Origin: Elmis aenea
Lineage: Eukaryota > Arthropoda > Insecta > Coleoptera > Elmidae
DNA: 64,000 bases
Assembly: GCA_947652605.1 (NCBI GenBank)
Contig: CANTFG010000316.1
Span: forward strand, 59,474-123,473
Direction: 5' to 3'
Numbering within the stretch: position 1 is the stretch's first letter; each line of letters begins with the position of its first letter. The notes below the pieces were generated by a model. That model saw nothing but the letters and a program-made list of their open reading frames with translations. It made no database searches and had not been told where the DNA came from. Positions 10,603 through 24,300 of this stretch are shown piece after piece. The position numbers were made by a program, and so were the translations under genes.

Positions 10603-10959
10603 CTAACGTTCTTTACTGCTATGGATAAATTTTCTCCACTCTTTTTTATTTCTTGCCTGTGACATGTTCATCCCTCTTTCTGTTGGTATTTTTTTCACAC
10701 TATCGTCCCACGTATTCCTAGGTCTTCTTCTGAGTCTCTTCTCGTGTCTTCTTGCTTTCCATGTTTGTTTAGCGGGTCTTTCGTTTCCTAGCCTGATTAG
10801 ATGTCCAAACCATATGAGCTGTCGGTCTTCGATTATTTTTAATATAGGTTCGACCTTCAGTCGTTTTCTTATTTCCGCATTCCTTATTTGGTCCATTCTG
10901 GTGACCCCAGCTACTTTGCGCAGATATTTCATCTCCATGGCCTGTATTTTACCCTTCAT
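10603..10959 (-). pseudogene. RTE-like C-terminal domain, unit 2
   Basis: Copy of 3554-3910; same 118-aa frame. Confidence 0.8.
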
Positions 10960-10974
10960 GGTCGGTGTTAGAAC

Positions 10975-12527
10975 CAGGGATGGAAAACGTAACGTAACGA
11001 TACCCGATAACGTTATAATAACGATTCAACTATAATTTTTTATACAATAACGTAACGATATTTTAATAACGTTATATAACGTTATAATAACCGATAACGT
11101 TTCATTAAAAGTTATTTTGTATCGTTAATCTCTATAAATTACATTTTTATATGGCGATCTTTTTATTTTCAAAAGATATATTTTGTTTGTATTTTAGAAA
11201 TTAAAATGAAAATAAAATATCTCAACGTAATATTGTACTATGTTTTAAATTTACATGAACATCCCAAAAATAATTCCAGAGTTACAAATAAAAATTATTT
11301 TTATAACTTGATACAGGGTGTTTCTTAAATAATTCGAAAAAAATCGGGAGGTGATTACTTATCGAAAATTAAGGGGAGTCTTTCATATAAAATTTTTTCC
11401 TTAGACGTCTTCTTTCGGAGTTACACCCCCCGAAAGGGGATCGGTCAAATTAGGTTTTTATTTTATTTCTCAAATTTGGTTAAAAGTAGGAGAATGAAAT
11501 TCGGTAGATGTTTTATACTTATTAAAATGTTTCACGTAGTCATATTTTCAATCATCTCCCACCTTCACAGGGGGCTGAAAAGTTCGAACCCTGTTGGTTT
11601 TTTTATCAGAACTTTTTGGTGGGTTGACATTTTGCAATTTAATTTTCGTTTTTGAAAACTTGATTTATTTGGATTTTTTTTATTCTTTAACTTTTCTCGG
11701 AAACTACAGTTTTTGAGCAAAAAATTATATGATTGAACATGAACCATCAAATATTCCAATATAAAACGATTCATTTTGGTGGTTACCATGATGGTTTGTT
11801 TATGTTCATATTGGGGAGAACTGACGGGTGTAATTCATTTTGATGTTTACGCGGCGACAACACTAAAACGCCCGTCAATTGTACCGAATATGAACAAAAA
11901 CAAACCATGGTAACCATCAAAATGAATCGTTTTATTTTAGAATATTTAATGGATCATGTTCACTCATTTAAGTTTTTACTTAAAACTGTAGATTTTACGA
12001 GAAAAACTAAAAAATAAAAAAAAGTTCTAAATAAATGAAACTTTAAAAAAATATTCAAACTGCAAAATTTTAACTCACCAAAAAGTTCTGATTAAAAAAC
12101 CAACAGAGGTTGCACTTTTCAGCCCCCTGTGAAGGTGGGAGATGATTGAAAATATTACTATGGGAAACCTTTCCATAAGCATAAAACATCTACCAAATAT
12201 CATTCTCTTACATGAATCCAAATTTGAGAAATAAAATAAAAACCTAATTTTACCGCTCCCCTTTAGGGGGGTGTAACTCTGAAAGGAGACGTCTAAGGCA
12301 AAATTATATATAAAAGGCCCCCTTAATTTTCGATAAGGAATCACCTCCCGAATTTTTTCGTATTATTTAAGAAACACCCTGTTTATCATAATTTATGTAA
12401 CGTTATATAACGTTAAATAACATAACAATTAATTTTTTTAATGTTATTTATAACGTTATGTAACGAAAACAAATAATAAATAACGTTATTCAATAACGTA
12501 ACGATTTAAAACTTTATTCCATCCCTG
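10975..12527. mobile_element. Non-autonomous hAT element, unit 2
   Basis: Copy of 3926-5477 with the gttagaac duplication on both sides, 1 bp longer through a G-run near 12266. The hairpin MITE lies at 11313-12382. Confidence 0.9.
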
Positions 12528-12535
12528 GTTAGAAC

Positions 12536-13150
12536 CCAGGTTTCACATCTGAAAGTGAGTGTTGGAACAAATACAGTTACTTTAGTCTTCTCTGCAATAT
12601 CCCTTTTCCCTATGAACGACTTTCTTAGGCTGTGACATAGCTTAGATGTGTTTTCCAGTTTTGCATTTATTTCTGAGTCGTGGTGCCCTTTGTTATTGAT
12701 GTTTACCCCTAAGTATTTAAACGTCTCGACTTGTTCCAATTTCTTCCCGTTCAGCGTGATGCTTGCTTGCAAACTGCCTTTGCCCGTGACCATTACTTTT
12801 GTTTTTTCTACATTAATTTTCATATTGTTAGCTTCCAATGATATGTTCCATGCTTCTAGGTTTTTCTGAAGGTCTCTTTCGTTTTTGCCGAATATTACCA
12901 GGTCATCTGCGAAGGCGCATTCTCTAAAATATACTGGCTTCATATGTCTATGTCCAATGTACATCTTCGATGTTTTTTCCCTTGTTTCCTTCATTGTGTC
13001 GTCTAGGACCAGATTGAAAAGTATTGGGCTTAGTACTCCTCCCTGTCTTAGTCCACTATTGACTGGGAATTCCTGCGATTGCCTATTGTCCGTTCTTATA
13101 TAGTTCCTGTTTTCTTCATGAAGGCTCATTATTGCAGCTACTAGGTTGTC
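12536..13150 (-). pseudogene. RTE-like reverse transcriptase, second half, unit 2
   Basis: Contains the FADD box and motif B. A 12-bp in-frame deletion near 12577 removes four residues present in the other copies. Confidence 0.85.
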
Positions 13151-13351
13151 TGTTTGGAATGACGAACACATATACTATAAAACTTTTATTGACGAACACA
13201 TAATACTTTGTTTAACATTTACTAATTGTTTGGCGAGCTTGTCTGTTGTGATCCGTCCGCGCTCAGCGCTGCTCTACGAATACTTCCCTTTTCTACCGTC
13301 CGTGGCTCACGATCGCCCAGTGCCAACATAACGCAACAAAAACACTAAACA
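13151..13351 (-). mobile_element. 201-bp solo LTR, unit 2
   Basis: Copy of 6113-6313 with ttgtc duplications on both sides. Confidence 0.8.
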
Positions 13352-14108
13352 TTGTCCTCTACGTTTCTCTTTTCAAGGGTTGTTCGCACTTTAGATCTCG
13401 GAATTCGATCGAAGGCTTTTTCCAGGTCTATAAAAGCCTGATACGTTTCGATATTTCTTTCTATGGACTTTTCTGCGATTTGTTTAAGTGTGAAGACATG
13501 GTCATTTATACTACGCCCCTTTCTAAAGCCACTCTGCGACTGCTCTAGTAGTTCATCTGTTTGTCTTACTAGTTTCTTTTCGAGAATTCGTTCGTAGACC
13601 TTGGACGGTATACTTAGTAGGGTTATTCCTCTGTAATTTTTACACTCTCTCTTGTCCCCCTTTTTAAAAATTCGTACTATAATGCCAGTTTTCCAGCCCA
13701 TTGGTACTTTCCCTTCCTTCCAGGCTTCGTTATATATCGCCGTTAGCATTTCGATTCCTTTAGGGCCCACATTTTTCAGCATTTCACCGGTTATTTGGTC
13801 ATGACCTGCCGCTTTCCCTTTTTTAAGCGCTCTTATGGATTGTATTACATCATCCATCTGTATTTCTTCTGCGATTGGTTCTCCTATGTGATCATCTTTT
13901 TCCTTCCATTTTCGGTGTCCTCTACTTCGTCTGTAAATAGAAGTTCTTCGAAAAACTGTTTTCATCTGTCCATTATTTGGTTCCCTTCATTGAGTATGTG
14001 ACCATCTTTGTCTTTAACTTGTTTGGTCCCAACTTGTTGATTTCCTACTCTTGCATTCTTAAGAATTTTGTAGAATAGTTTTTGGTTTGCGTGGAAATCT
14101 TTTTCCAT
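13352..14108 (-). pseudogene. RTE-like reverse transcriptase, first half and linker, unit 2
   Basis: Copy of 6314-7070, including the TGA at 13962-13964 shared only with unit 1. Confidence 0.85.
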
Positions 14109-14529
14109 TCTATTGCCAAATTCTTCCCAGGATTTTTCCTTAGCTATTCTTATATCATTTTTGACTTTCCTTCTTTGTTCCTTGTATTCTGCATTTCTAT
14201 TTTGCGTTCCTTCTTTTATGTATTGTTTCCATTTGTTCGTTTTGAGTTTTACCTCATGTTTAATTTCATCTGTCCATCACGCTGTTGGCTTTGTATGCCA
14301 GTTTGAATACCTTTCTTCCGTTCCCGTTTCTCAAGTCCATTTTCATTGTGTTTGTCATCACCTTTTGCGTTTGTCTTTCTATGCATAATTTTTTCTTCTT
14401 TCTAGTCCTTTCTTGATTATCTGTTTGCTCCTTTTCCATGTCTGGCCCTCTATTATGTTGTAATTTTATTTGCTTTGTGCTTTTTGTATTTACATTATTT
14501 GTGTTTCCCGTTATTAGTTTTGAGCACAA
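14089..14529 (-). pseudogene. RTE-like linker region, unit 3
   Basis: Copy of 1-442 in unit 3. Confidence 0.6.
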
Positions 14530-14583
14530 ATTATTTGCTATAATTTTTTTTTATTTGTCACTTGCACCACGCTATAACAAATA

Positions 14584-15779
14584 ATATAAATTCAACTTGG
14601 ATTTAATATTTGCTACTTAGATTAATATTTTTTGCTAAATGAATTTAATGTGTGTCACTTGGATTTAATATTTGCTACTCGGATTTAATATTTGTTACTT
14701 GTATTTAATATTTGCCACTTGAGTTTAATATTTCCTACTTGGATTTAAAACTTGTCACTAGGTTTCAAAATTTCCCATTGTGATTTAATATTTGCGACTT
14801 GGATTTAATATTTGTCACGTTTATAGATACGAGTAAAATGTAAAGGACGAGGTAAATGATAATTGGATAATAAAACATGGATATGAAGAAAATATAACCT
14901 AAAATTTATTCAGTCTGATCAATACATTAAATAAATGTTATTTCAAAAATAAACAATATGAAAAGAGCATGGAACTCATAATGCTTATACTTTTGCTACT
15001 ATAATAGAGCTTGCTGATAAAAATCATCCAAGCATAATGCGAAATTTGCTTCATTATTGCATCAACAATGCCTTCTTCGCTTTTGAAGGTCTTCCACGGT
15101 TTTGTTTTGACTCGATATCAACATTTTTCGCTTCGGGAGGTGGAAAAGTTTTCTTCAGCCTAACAGCTATTCCTACAGTATGTTTGCAAATAAACTTTTT
15201 AAAATAAGCAGGACAATCACACTGTGCAGCCAAAAAGTTGCCATCATTAGGGAAAGTAACGTTACAGCTATAGAATGAATTAATTTTAAATTCATCGAAT
15301 GTTTCAAAGCAATCAACTTTTATATCTTCATTTAACGTTTCAATTTTTCTTGAGGGAAATGTATAAATTGTAGTACTTGATGATGACGATATACTTTTAA
15401 TATCTTTCTTAGTCTTAGCCCAATTGAAAGCATTTGTCCAAATATCTAGGGTTACAGTAGGTTCTGTTTTAAATATTTTTAATCCATTACTATAATTTTC
15501 AGACCATTGTTCAATGTATCCAAAAGTTAAAGTTAAGAAACGAGATATTGGTAATCGTTCTCTTAATGTAGCTTCTTGTTTAATTAGGTACCTTAAAATG
15601 TTAAATCTAAGTAGCAAATATGAAATCCAAGTGGCAAATATGAAATCCAAGTGGCAAATATTAATTCCAAGTAGCAAATATTAATTCCAACTAGCCATAT
15701 ATTAAATCCGACTGGTAAATATTAAAATTCAGTAGCAAATCTTACATCCAAATGACAAATATTAAATACAATTGGCAAA
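14584..15779 (-). mobile_element. Foldback-like Mutator element, unit 3
   Basis: Copy of 497-1692 with both minisatellite arms. Confidence 0.65.
15054..15677 (-). pseudogene. Mutator transposase SWIM fragment, unit 3
   Basis: Same frame as in unit 1. Confidence 0.65.
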
Positions 15780-15986
15780 ATTTCTTTATTTTTATAGAGC
15801 AATAATAAGTGACAGAATGATTTATTTTTATTTCATTTTCTTTTCTTTTTATTGCAAAAATTATAATTTCATAGCATTGCACATATAGCAAATTGATTAG
15901 TTATAATAGCGTCCACAATTTTTTAAATGACATTCTTGTATTAAAATTATTTCATTTCAATTTATTTTTATAGCAGTTAAATAGCA

Positions 15987-16400
15987 CCATTAGTTTTTTT
16001 GTGGCCTTTGGCCTAATTTATTACGTTCTTTCCTGTGCTTCTCCAATTCTTGGGTATCTTTGTTCCATTTCCAAATTTCCTCGTCAATTATTAGCTTTCG
16101 GAAGCCCATTTTGACTGATTTTCCTTTAGCTGTTTCCTCTTTGCCGACTTTCCTAATTATTGCTTGTACCTTTCTTTCTTCTGCTGTCAGATCATCGTTT
16201 ACGTAAACTTCCTCTTAACAGTTTCGTAATTTACTTTTACTACTGATTACCATGCTCTTATCTCCCTTGCTGTTCAGTTCGACCAGGCATGTTTTATCTC
16301 CTAACTTCCTTGCCGATTCTACTTTTATTGTTATGCCCAGTTTTCTTTCTATAAAGTTTTCCATTCCCTCTTTTAGCGCTTGGGACAAGAAAGTGAGCAT
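15987..16400 (-). pseudogene. RTE-like N-terminal region, unit 3
   Basis: Copy of 1900-2313 with the same internal stop. Confidence 0.5.
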
Positions 16401-16754
16401 ACTCCAGAAACAAACAATGCATTTAGTAATATCATCGTAGACGAAATTGAAATGGAAGACGGTCCCACCTGGCGCATATCAAGAAAAGAAACTCTCACTT
16501 ATGAACCAACAGAAACAAACTTAAATATCGACCTCCAAACATCTCAAGTCAGTGAAAGGATTCAAGAAACATTCATATCGGAATCAAGAACAGTAGACAC
16601 AGCTTGCAGCTCGACTCTTGATACGTGCAGAACGACCGAACAGCAACCATACGTATCGAGGGACGAAAGTATTCAAGAATCAGTTTTAACCGATACTATT
16701 ACTGCAATACCAGGTGCCATATCAGTAGATAAACAAGTTCCCGAGGAGATTAGA
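16387..16754 (+). pseudogene. Exon-like segment with GTAAGT donor, unit 3
   Basis: Copy of 2300-2667; open frame and donor preserved. Confidence 0.4.
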
Positions 16755-16831
16755 GTAAGTTATTTATTTAATAAATTTTTATTGAATAAACTGAAAAATT
16801 AGTAATAGTTAATATTATACATATAATATAT

Positions 16832-17229
16832 AAATATTATGCAGGGCATTTTTTACGGCTAGTCAAACTTAATCAATAAGTCAAAATGTAATTGTCTTTC
16901 GAAAACATTAAGGCTGTTTTCTACCCAAAATTGATATTTTCCGAGATATCGCGATTTTATCGTTATTATTAGGGCAAAGTAATAGTTTCAAGTAGGCCAT
17001 GAAGGTAGACAGCGGTAATTTGAAACAACTGAAAGAAAAAAACAAGAAACTTGTAATTTCATCTTTTGCCTACACATTTTTGAAATTTTTTCATAAGAAA
17101 GTTGTAGTTTTACCATTCTTACGTTTAAATAGATGTTTCAATAAATTCCATACATTTGAACGTATCTAGTTTTGTACTCTGAACGTATCTTCTGTAGCCG
17201 TCACTGATTAGACGCCCTGTATAATATTT
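16832..17229. mobile_element. 398-bp CAGGGC MITE, unit 3
   Basis: Copy of 2745-3142. Confidence 0.65.
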
Positions 17230-17640
17230 TAAAAGTGTAGGTAGTGCAAAGTCTTAAATGATCAATTGTCAATCGAATTTCCAAGCGAATTTCTTCACAC
17301 TTTTTAAAACTTGTGAATGTTGAAAATTTTTGGAAGTACTGCATTTTCATGAAAAGGCAATTTTCACGAAAACGGTTGACTTTAGACCCACATGGCCTTT
17401 TACATATATTGAAGTAAATTTAAAGAGGAATCCAAAAATATAAAAATATACAGGGTGTTCCATACGAAAAAGTGTAACTTTGATATGCCACTCTTTTTTG
17501 GAGCACGCTGTATGTTTGAAAATACTTTTAAGATGTAGCCTTTATTGACTTACATAATCTAACCGCGACATAAACATATACCTATATATTGTATATAATC
17601 TAACCCTTTTACCCGAAGGTGTAGGGTGTGAAATCGTAAG

Positions 17641-17997
17641 CTAACGTTCTTTACTGCTATGGATAAATTTTCTCCACTCTTTTTTATTTCTTGCCTGTGA
17701 CATGTTCATCCCTCTTTCTGTTGGTATTTTTTTCACACTATCGTCCCACGTATTCCTAGGTCTTCTTCTGAGTCTCTTCTCGTGTCTTCTTGCTTTCCAT
17801 GTTTGTTTAGCGGGTCTTTCGTTTCCTAGCCTGATTAGATGTCCAAACCATATGAGCTGTCGGTCTTCGATTATTTTTAATATAGGTTCGACCTTCAGTC
17901 GTTTTCTTATTTCCGCATTCCTTATTTGGTCCATTCTGGTGACCCCAGCTACTTTGCGCAGATATTTCATCTCCATGGCCTGTATTTTACCCTTCAT
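17641..17997 (-). pseudogene. RTE-like C-terminal domain, unit 3
   Basis: Copy of 3554-3910; same 118-aa frame. Confidence 0.8.
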
Positions 17998-18012
17998 GGT
18001 CGGTGTTAGAAC

Positions 18013-20235
18013 CAGGGATGGAAAACGTAACGTAACGATACCCGATAACGTTATAATAACGATTCAACTATAATTTTTTATACAATAACGTAACGATATT
18101 TTAATAACGTTATATAACGTTATAATAACCGATAACGTTTCATTAAAAGTTATTTTGTATCGTTAATCTCTATAAATTACATTTTTATATGGCGATCTTT
18201 TTATTTTCAAAAGATATATTTTGTTTGTATTTTAGAAATTAAAATGAAAATAAAATATCTCAACGTAATATTGTACTATGTTTTAAATTTACATGAACAT
18301 CCCAAAAATAATTCCAGAGTTACAAATAAAAATTATTTTTATAACTTGATACAGGGTGTTTCTTAAATAATTCGAAAAAAATCGGGAGGTGATTACTTAT
18401 CGAAAATTAAGGGGAGTCTTTCATATAAAATTTTTTCCTTAGACGTCTTCTTTCGGAGTTACACCCCCCGAAAGGGGATCGGTCAAATTAGGTTTTTATT
18501 TTATTTCTCAAATTTGGTTAAAAGTAGGAGAATGAAATTCGGTAGATGTTTTATACTTATTAAAATGTTTCACGTAGTCATATTTTCAATCATCTCCCAC
18601 CTTCACAGGGGGCTGAAAAGTTCGAACCCTGTTGGTTTTTTTATCAGAACTTTTTGGTGGGTTGACATTTTGCAATTTAATTTTCGTTTTTGAAAACTTG
18701 ATTTATTTGGATTTTTTTTATTCTTTAACTTTTCTCGGAAACTACAGTTTTTGAGCAAAAAATTATATGATTGAACATGAACCATCAAATATTCCAATAT
18801 AAAACGATTCATTTTGGTGGTTACCATGATGGTTTGTTTATGTTCATATTGGGGAGAACTGACGGGTGTAATTCATTTTGATGTTTACGCGGCGACAACA
18901 CTAAAACGCCCGTCAATTGTACCGAATATGAACAAAAACAAACCATGGTAACCATCAAAATGAATCGTTTTATTTTAGAATATTTAATGGATCATGTTCA
19001 CTCATTTAAGTTTTTACTTAAAACTGTAGATTTTACGAGAAAAACTAAAAAATAAAAAAAGGTTCTAAATAAATGAAACTTTAAAAAAATATTCAAACTG
19101 CAAAATTTAAACTCACCAAAAAGTTCTGATTAAAAAACCAACAGAGGTTGCACTTTTCAGCCCCCTGTGAAGGTGGGAGATGATTAAAAATATTACTATG
19201 GGAAACCTTTCCATAAGCATAAAACATCTACCAAATATCATTCTCTTACATGAATCCAAATTTGAGAAATAAAATAAAAACCTAATTTTACCGCTCCCCT
19301 TTAGGGGGGTGTAACTCTGAAAGGAGACGTCTAAGGCAAAATTATATATAAAAGGCCCCCTTAATTTTCGATAAGGAATCACCTCCCGAATTTTTTCGTA
19401 TTATTTAAGAAACACCCTGTTTATCATAATTTATGTAACGTTATACAGGGTGTAGACTCGGATCACGCAACATAGCAATTTCAATGATAAAATTTTAAAA
19501 GTCGAATTCTTGCTCCGCTAATTATTTTAGAAAAAAAGTGCAAATACGTTTTTTGTAGAGAAAAAAATTCTGTATCCATAAATGTAATCAATATTACTTT
19601 TTCGTTTTCCAAAAACAGAAAAATAAGCAAATTAAAAAACGCGTTTTCGCGAAAATCTGTAGTGCCTTGGAATTATGCTACGACAACTGCCCATCTTACT
19701 AACACTTACTGTCACTTTGACGTTTGAAGTTTATTCTTAATTATCATTTTTATTATATCTTGCAATGAAAACATAACTAATTGTGTAAAATAAATGTTTG
19801 ATAAAATATAAAGGATAATTAAGAATGAATTTCGCGTCAAAGTGACAGTATAAGTGACATTAGGCTGGGCAGTTGTCATACCATAATTCCAAGGCACTAC
19901 AGATTTCTGTCCAAACGCGTTTTTTAATTTGCATAATTTTCAGTTATTGGAAAATGAAAAAGTAATATTAATTACATTTATGGATACAGAATTTTTTTCT
20001 CTACAAAAAACGTATTTGCACTTTTTTTCTAAAATAATTAGCGGAGCAAGAATTCGACTTTTAAAATTTTACCATTGAAATCGCTATGTTGCGTGATCCG
20101 AGTCTACACCCTGTATAACGTTAAATAACATAACAATTAATTTTTTTAATGTTATTTATAACGTTATGTAACGAAAACAAATAATAAATAACGTTATTCA
20201 ATAACGTAACGATTTAAAACGTTATTCCATCCCTG
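18013..20235. mobile_element. Non-autonomous hAT element with an extra insertion, unit 3
   Basis: Copy of 3926-5477 with hAT ends and the gttagaac duplication. Besides the shared hairpin MITE (18351-19420) it carries a private 668-bp hairpin element at 19446-20113. Confidence 0.9.
19446..20113. mobile_element. 668-bp hairpin MITE private to unit 3
   Basis: The ends are cagggtgtagactcggatca and its inverted match tgatccgagtctacaccctg, flanked by a TA duplication. Deleting the element and one TA restores gttatataacg exactly as in the other units, so this is a clean insertion. Arms of about 300 bp pair nearly perfectly. The centre is a second palindrome (gtagtgccttggaatta.. and inverse, 19660-19745 with 19810-19905). 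No coding capacity. Confidence 0.9.
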
Positions 20236-20243
20236 GTTAGAAC

Positions 20244-20622
20244 CCAGGTTTCACATCTGAAAGTGAGTGTTGGAACAAATACAGTTTTGTATACAGTTAC
20301 TTTAGTCTTCTCTGCAATATCCCTTTTCCCTATGAACGACTTTCTTAGGCTGTGACATAGCTTAGATGTGTTTTCCAGTTTTGCATTTATTTCTGAGTCG
20401 TGGTGCCCTTTGTTATTGATGTTTACCCCTAAGTATTTAAACGTCTCGACTTGTTCCAATTTCTTCCCGTTCAGCGTGATGCTTGCTTGCAAACTGCCTT
20501 TGCCCGTGACCATTACTTTTGTTTTTTCTACATTAATTTTCATATTGTTAGCTTCCAATGATATGTTCCATGCTTCTAGGTTTTTCTGAAGGTCTCTTTC
20601 GTTTTTGCCGAATATTACCAGG
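20244..20622 (-). pseudogene. RTE-like reverse transcriptase second half, left part split by BEL, unit 3
   Basis: Thumb and post-catalytic part of the reverse transcriptase. It stops at the BEL/Pao element, which inserted between the FADD codons and the next residues; the remainder is at 26816-27063. Confidence 0.85.
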
Positions 20623-20826
20623 TGTATTGTTTTTGTAAGTGGACTGTATTTTATATGTTGAATGAAAGATTGATTTAAAATGTAACGTTTATTCTTGCTT
20701 GTACATTGGCATGCATCACACGTCGATGTGCATTGTAGCAGTTTTGGTTAGCTACTACCCTTCTCGTGGGCAGGTTATAATACAAAATAAAGTGGGGGTA
20801 CGCTAGACACAACGTAAATTCATACA
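20623..20826 (-). repeat. BEL/Pao 3' LTR
   Basis: 204 bp, TGTA..TACA, identical by eye to the partner at 26607-26810. The polypurine tract lies immediately to its right at 20827-20842. Confidence 0.95.
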
Positions 20827-20990
20827 TAACTCCCCCAGTTGGAAGTGAAACTTTCAAGAAACTTTCAGAACTTAAATGATTTCTAATATCTGAACATAAT
20901 GTAACAAACAACATGAAATAACAGATAACTGCATAAATAAATTGTTCAATGGTTTCTTCGAACATAACACAAAGTAAAATTAAACTTCAC

Positions 20991-21356
20991 TTAACAGTCT
21001 TGCACGCAGTCATCACTAGGTAACGGACACACAAGTGCTACGGCCCGTTTTATTATTCCAGTTGAGGTTCGAATGGATACTACTCTAGGTACTCCATCCT
21101 TCCCTGGATAGATGCTGTCGATTCTACCAATGCTCCAGTTCATAGGTGGTAGATTCGATTCCTTTATTAGAACCATTGTTCCAATTTTGATTAGTCCTGG
21201 ATTGATTCTCCATTTGCTGCGGACCTGCAGGTGATGGAGATAATCCCTTCGCCATTGCTTCCAGAAGTGCTGTTGCAAACTTTGGATATATTGATATCTG
21301 GACAACTTGGTAGTTGGCAACATCTGGATCAGGTATCTTTGTTGCGCTGCGACCAA
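20991..21356 (-). pseudogene. BEL/Pao pol C-terminal domain, shifted frame
   Basis: This overlapping frame encodes the DUF5641-type domain that normally ends BEL/Pao pol (..LSRYQYIQSLQQHFWKQW.., ..LIKESNLPPMNW..). Family-like sequence moves from the main frame into this one near 21310, so a one-base indel separates them. The listed start is not a real start codon context. Confidence 0.85.
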
Positions 21357-24300
21357 TTAGGAAATGGGACGGTGTCAGAACTTGGTTGTCATTAGGATCG
21401 GTTGAAAGAGGACAAAGGGGACGTGAATTTAATACTGCTTCAATTTGTATAAGAACAGTTTGAAATTCTTCATAAACAAGTGATGTTTTTGTTAAAATCC
21501 GATACAAGTGAAATTTTACCCTCTTAACACCTGCCTCCCATATTCCGCCAAAGTGCGGACTGTATGGTGGAATAAAGTTCCACTGTATATTCATTGAGGC
21601 ACTTTTAATACAAATTTCATTTGAATTTTCATGCAGGAATTTACCAAGATCTCGCAATTCTGTTTGAGCACCTACAAAATTTCGCCCATTATCAGAATAG
21701 ATTTGATTAGGCAAACCACGTCGTGATACAAATCGACGTAAGGCTGAAATGAAATTTTGCGTAGTCAAGTCTGTGACTAGTTCAAGATGGATAGATTTTG
21801 TAGAAAAACAGACAAAGAGACAAATGTAACACTTAATACGTTTGGCGCCGCGACCCCGTTTATCATTTATTTGAAATGGTCCAGCGTAATCGATCCCCGT
21901 TGTTTGAAAAGGGTAAGATTCTGTGATTCTAGATTTGGGCAAATTTCCCATTACTGGTGTGTGAGAATTTGCACGAAATTTAAAACATGTAATGCATTGT
22001 TTTACAATTTTCTTTGCTAATGCCTTACCCGATATTATCCAAAATTTCTCCCTACTCGAAGATAACATTTGTTGAGGACCCGCGTGTAATAAACGTAAAT
22101 GTTCATTGTGCATTATTAATTCGGCAAATTTGTGTTTACTTGGAATCAGAATGGGGTGTTTTTTATCAAAATTGTAATTAGACATCTTTAATCGTCCACC
22201 CACTCTTACAATATCATTATTATCTAAAAATGGTGTGAGTCCCAGTATTTTACTGGTAGAATGAATATTGCGATTTTCCCTAATACACTTAATTTCAGAT
22301 TGAAAATGGTTTATTTGAACTATTTTAACTAAAGATCGTAAAGCAGCAGAATATTCCATGGTCGTTATTGGTCCTGTACTTAGGCAGTTCTTTGACAAAC
22401 AACGTTCCTTAAATCGAAATATATATGCCACGACACGAACCAACTTGTTCAACCTTGAAAATCTCTCAAATGGAAAAGATAAACTGGACGTGATTGAAAC
22501 TAACGATGAAATGTTTTTTCTCATTTCTGGAATTTCGTCTATTGGTGATTCGGGAATATTTCCTGACCATGAATCGTTGTATTCATGTAGGAATTTAGGG
22601 CCATGTAACCACATTGATTGATTTAATTGAAAAGGTGTGGCGCCCCGCGATATAATGTCAGCAGGATTATTTTTTGTGTTCACGTAGAACCAATGGTCAA
22701 TGTTTGATAACGATTGTATTTTTAAAACTCTGTTTTCTACGACTGTGTTTAACAGGTTGGAGTTGGACTTAAGCCAATGAAGAACGACTTGAGAATCGGT
22801 CCAATAGAGTGATTTAAATTCACCTATCAACGAATTTCGAACCTTACACATTAATTGAGCGAGAATTAATGCTCCACATAACTCCAATCGAGGAATTGTA
22901 ACAGGTTTAATTGGAGCGACGCGAGATTTTGCACAGAGAAGATGCACGGCAATTTTGCCCCTTTGATCAATGCTGCGAATAAAAATACGTGCACCATAAG
23001 CGGTCTTAGATGCATCGCAAAATCCATGCATTTCTACCGAGCAAGCATCCTTAATGAAGACACATCGAGGAAAAGTTAAATGTGATATATGTGGGATTTG
23101 AGAACTTATCTGTTTCCATTGTTGCAATAGAATATCAGGTAATTCCTCGTCCCAATCTAAACCAATTGACCAGATCTTTTGCATTAACACCTTTGTCATA
23201 ATGATTATAGGACTCAACAAGCCCAAAGGGTCAAATATTTTCGCTATTGTGGCCAATATGGACCGTTTTGTTACCACATTGTCTGAAATTGTAATTGTTT
23301 GATATATTAATGTGTCATTTTTTACCAACCAAGATAAGCCTAATGTTTTTGTTTGGTCATGAGATCCAATCATTAAAACATCTGAATTACCAGTTGACTC
23401 GGCCAGCAGAGTAGATATTGATGGATTATTTGATACCAACTTTCGAAGTTCGAACCCCCCTGTTTTCAAAATAGAAACTACTTCCGTGCAAGTTTTAAGT
23501 AGATGTTCAGGATCATTATTGCCGGTCAACATATCATCAACATAAAAATCGCGACTTATGATCTGACATGCGTCAGGGTATTCTAAAGAAAATTCTTTTG
23601 CTAATTGTGTTAAACAACGAATTGCCAGATAAGGAGCCGAAGCAGTCCCATATGTTACCGTGTGTAATTCGAACGTTTGCATTTCCTTTGAAGGGTCGTC
23701 TCTCCAAATAATTCTTTGATAACGACGATGTTCTGGGTGTACAAGCACTTGCCTATACATTTGCCTTATATCACCAGACATAATGTACTGATGTTGACGA
23801 AACCTAAGCGTAATGGCGAGAAGATCGCTCTGTATTGTCGGACCGACGATTTGGGTGTCATTTAGCGATATTCCAGTGGTGGATTTGACTGAACCGTCAA
23901 AAACCACTCTCAAACGAGTTGAACAACTATCATGACGAAGTACACCATGGTGTGGTAAGAAAAAATGATTTTGTTCATTGTTCTCTTGGACTTGGGACAT
24001 ATGGCCCAAGGACAGATATTCATCCATGAAATTCTTATACATCGAGGAAAATTGGGGATCACGATGAAATCTCCTCTCGAGTGATATAAGACGATTTTCT
24101 GCCTGCGATTTTGACTTGCCTAATTTATCAATTGCATTTTTAAAAGGAATTCTAACAATAAACTTGCCATCAGAATTTCGTGAAAATGTGGTTTCGAAAA
24201 ATGTGTCCAGCTGCTTATTTTCTGAACTGGATTCAACATTATATGATTGCTCTTCTAATTCCCAGAACAATTTTAATTGAGAATCAACATCATTTGTGAC

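Larger units (their letters stand above)
7050..14087. repeat. Array unit copy 2
   Basis: Same layout as copy 1 at +7049, and +7038 right of a 12-bp deletion (tttgtatacagt-type segment) near 12577 inside reverse transcriptase part 2. It shares the premature TGA (13962-13964) with copy 1. Confidence 0.95.
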
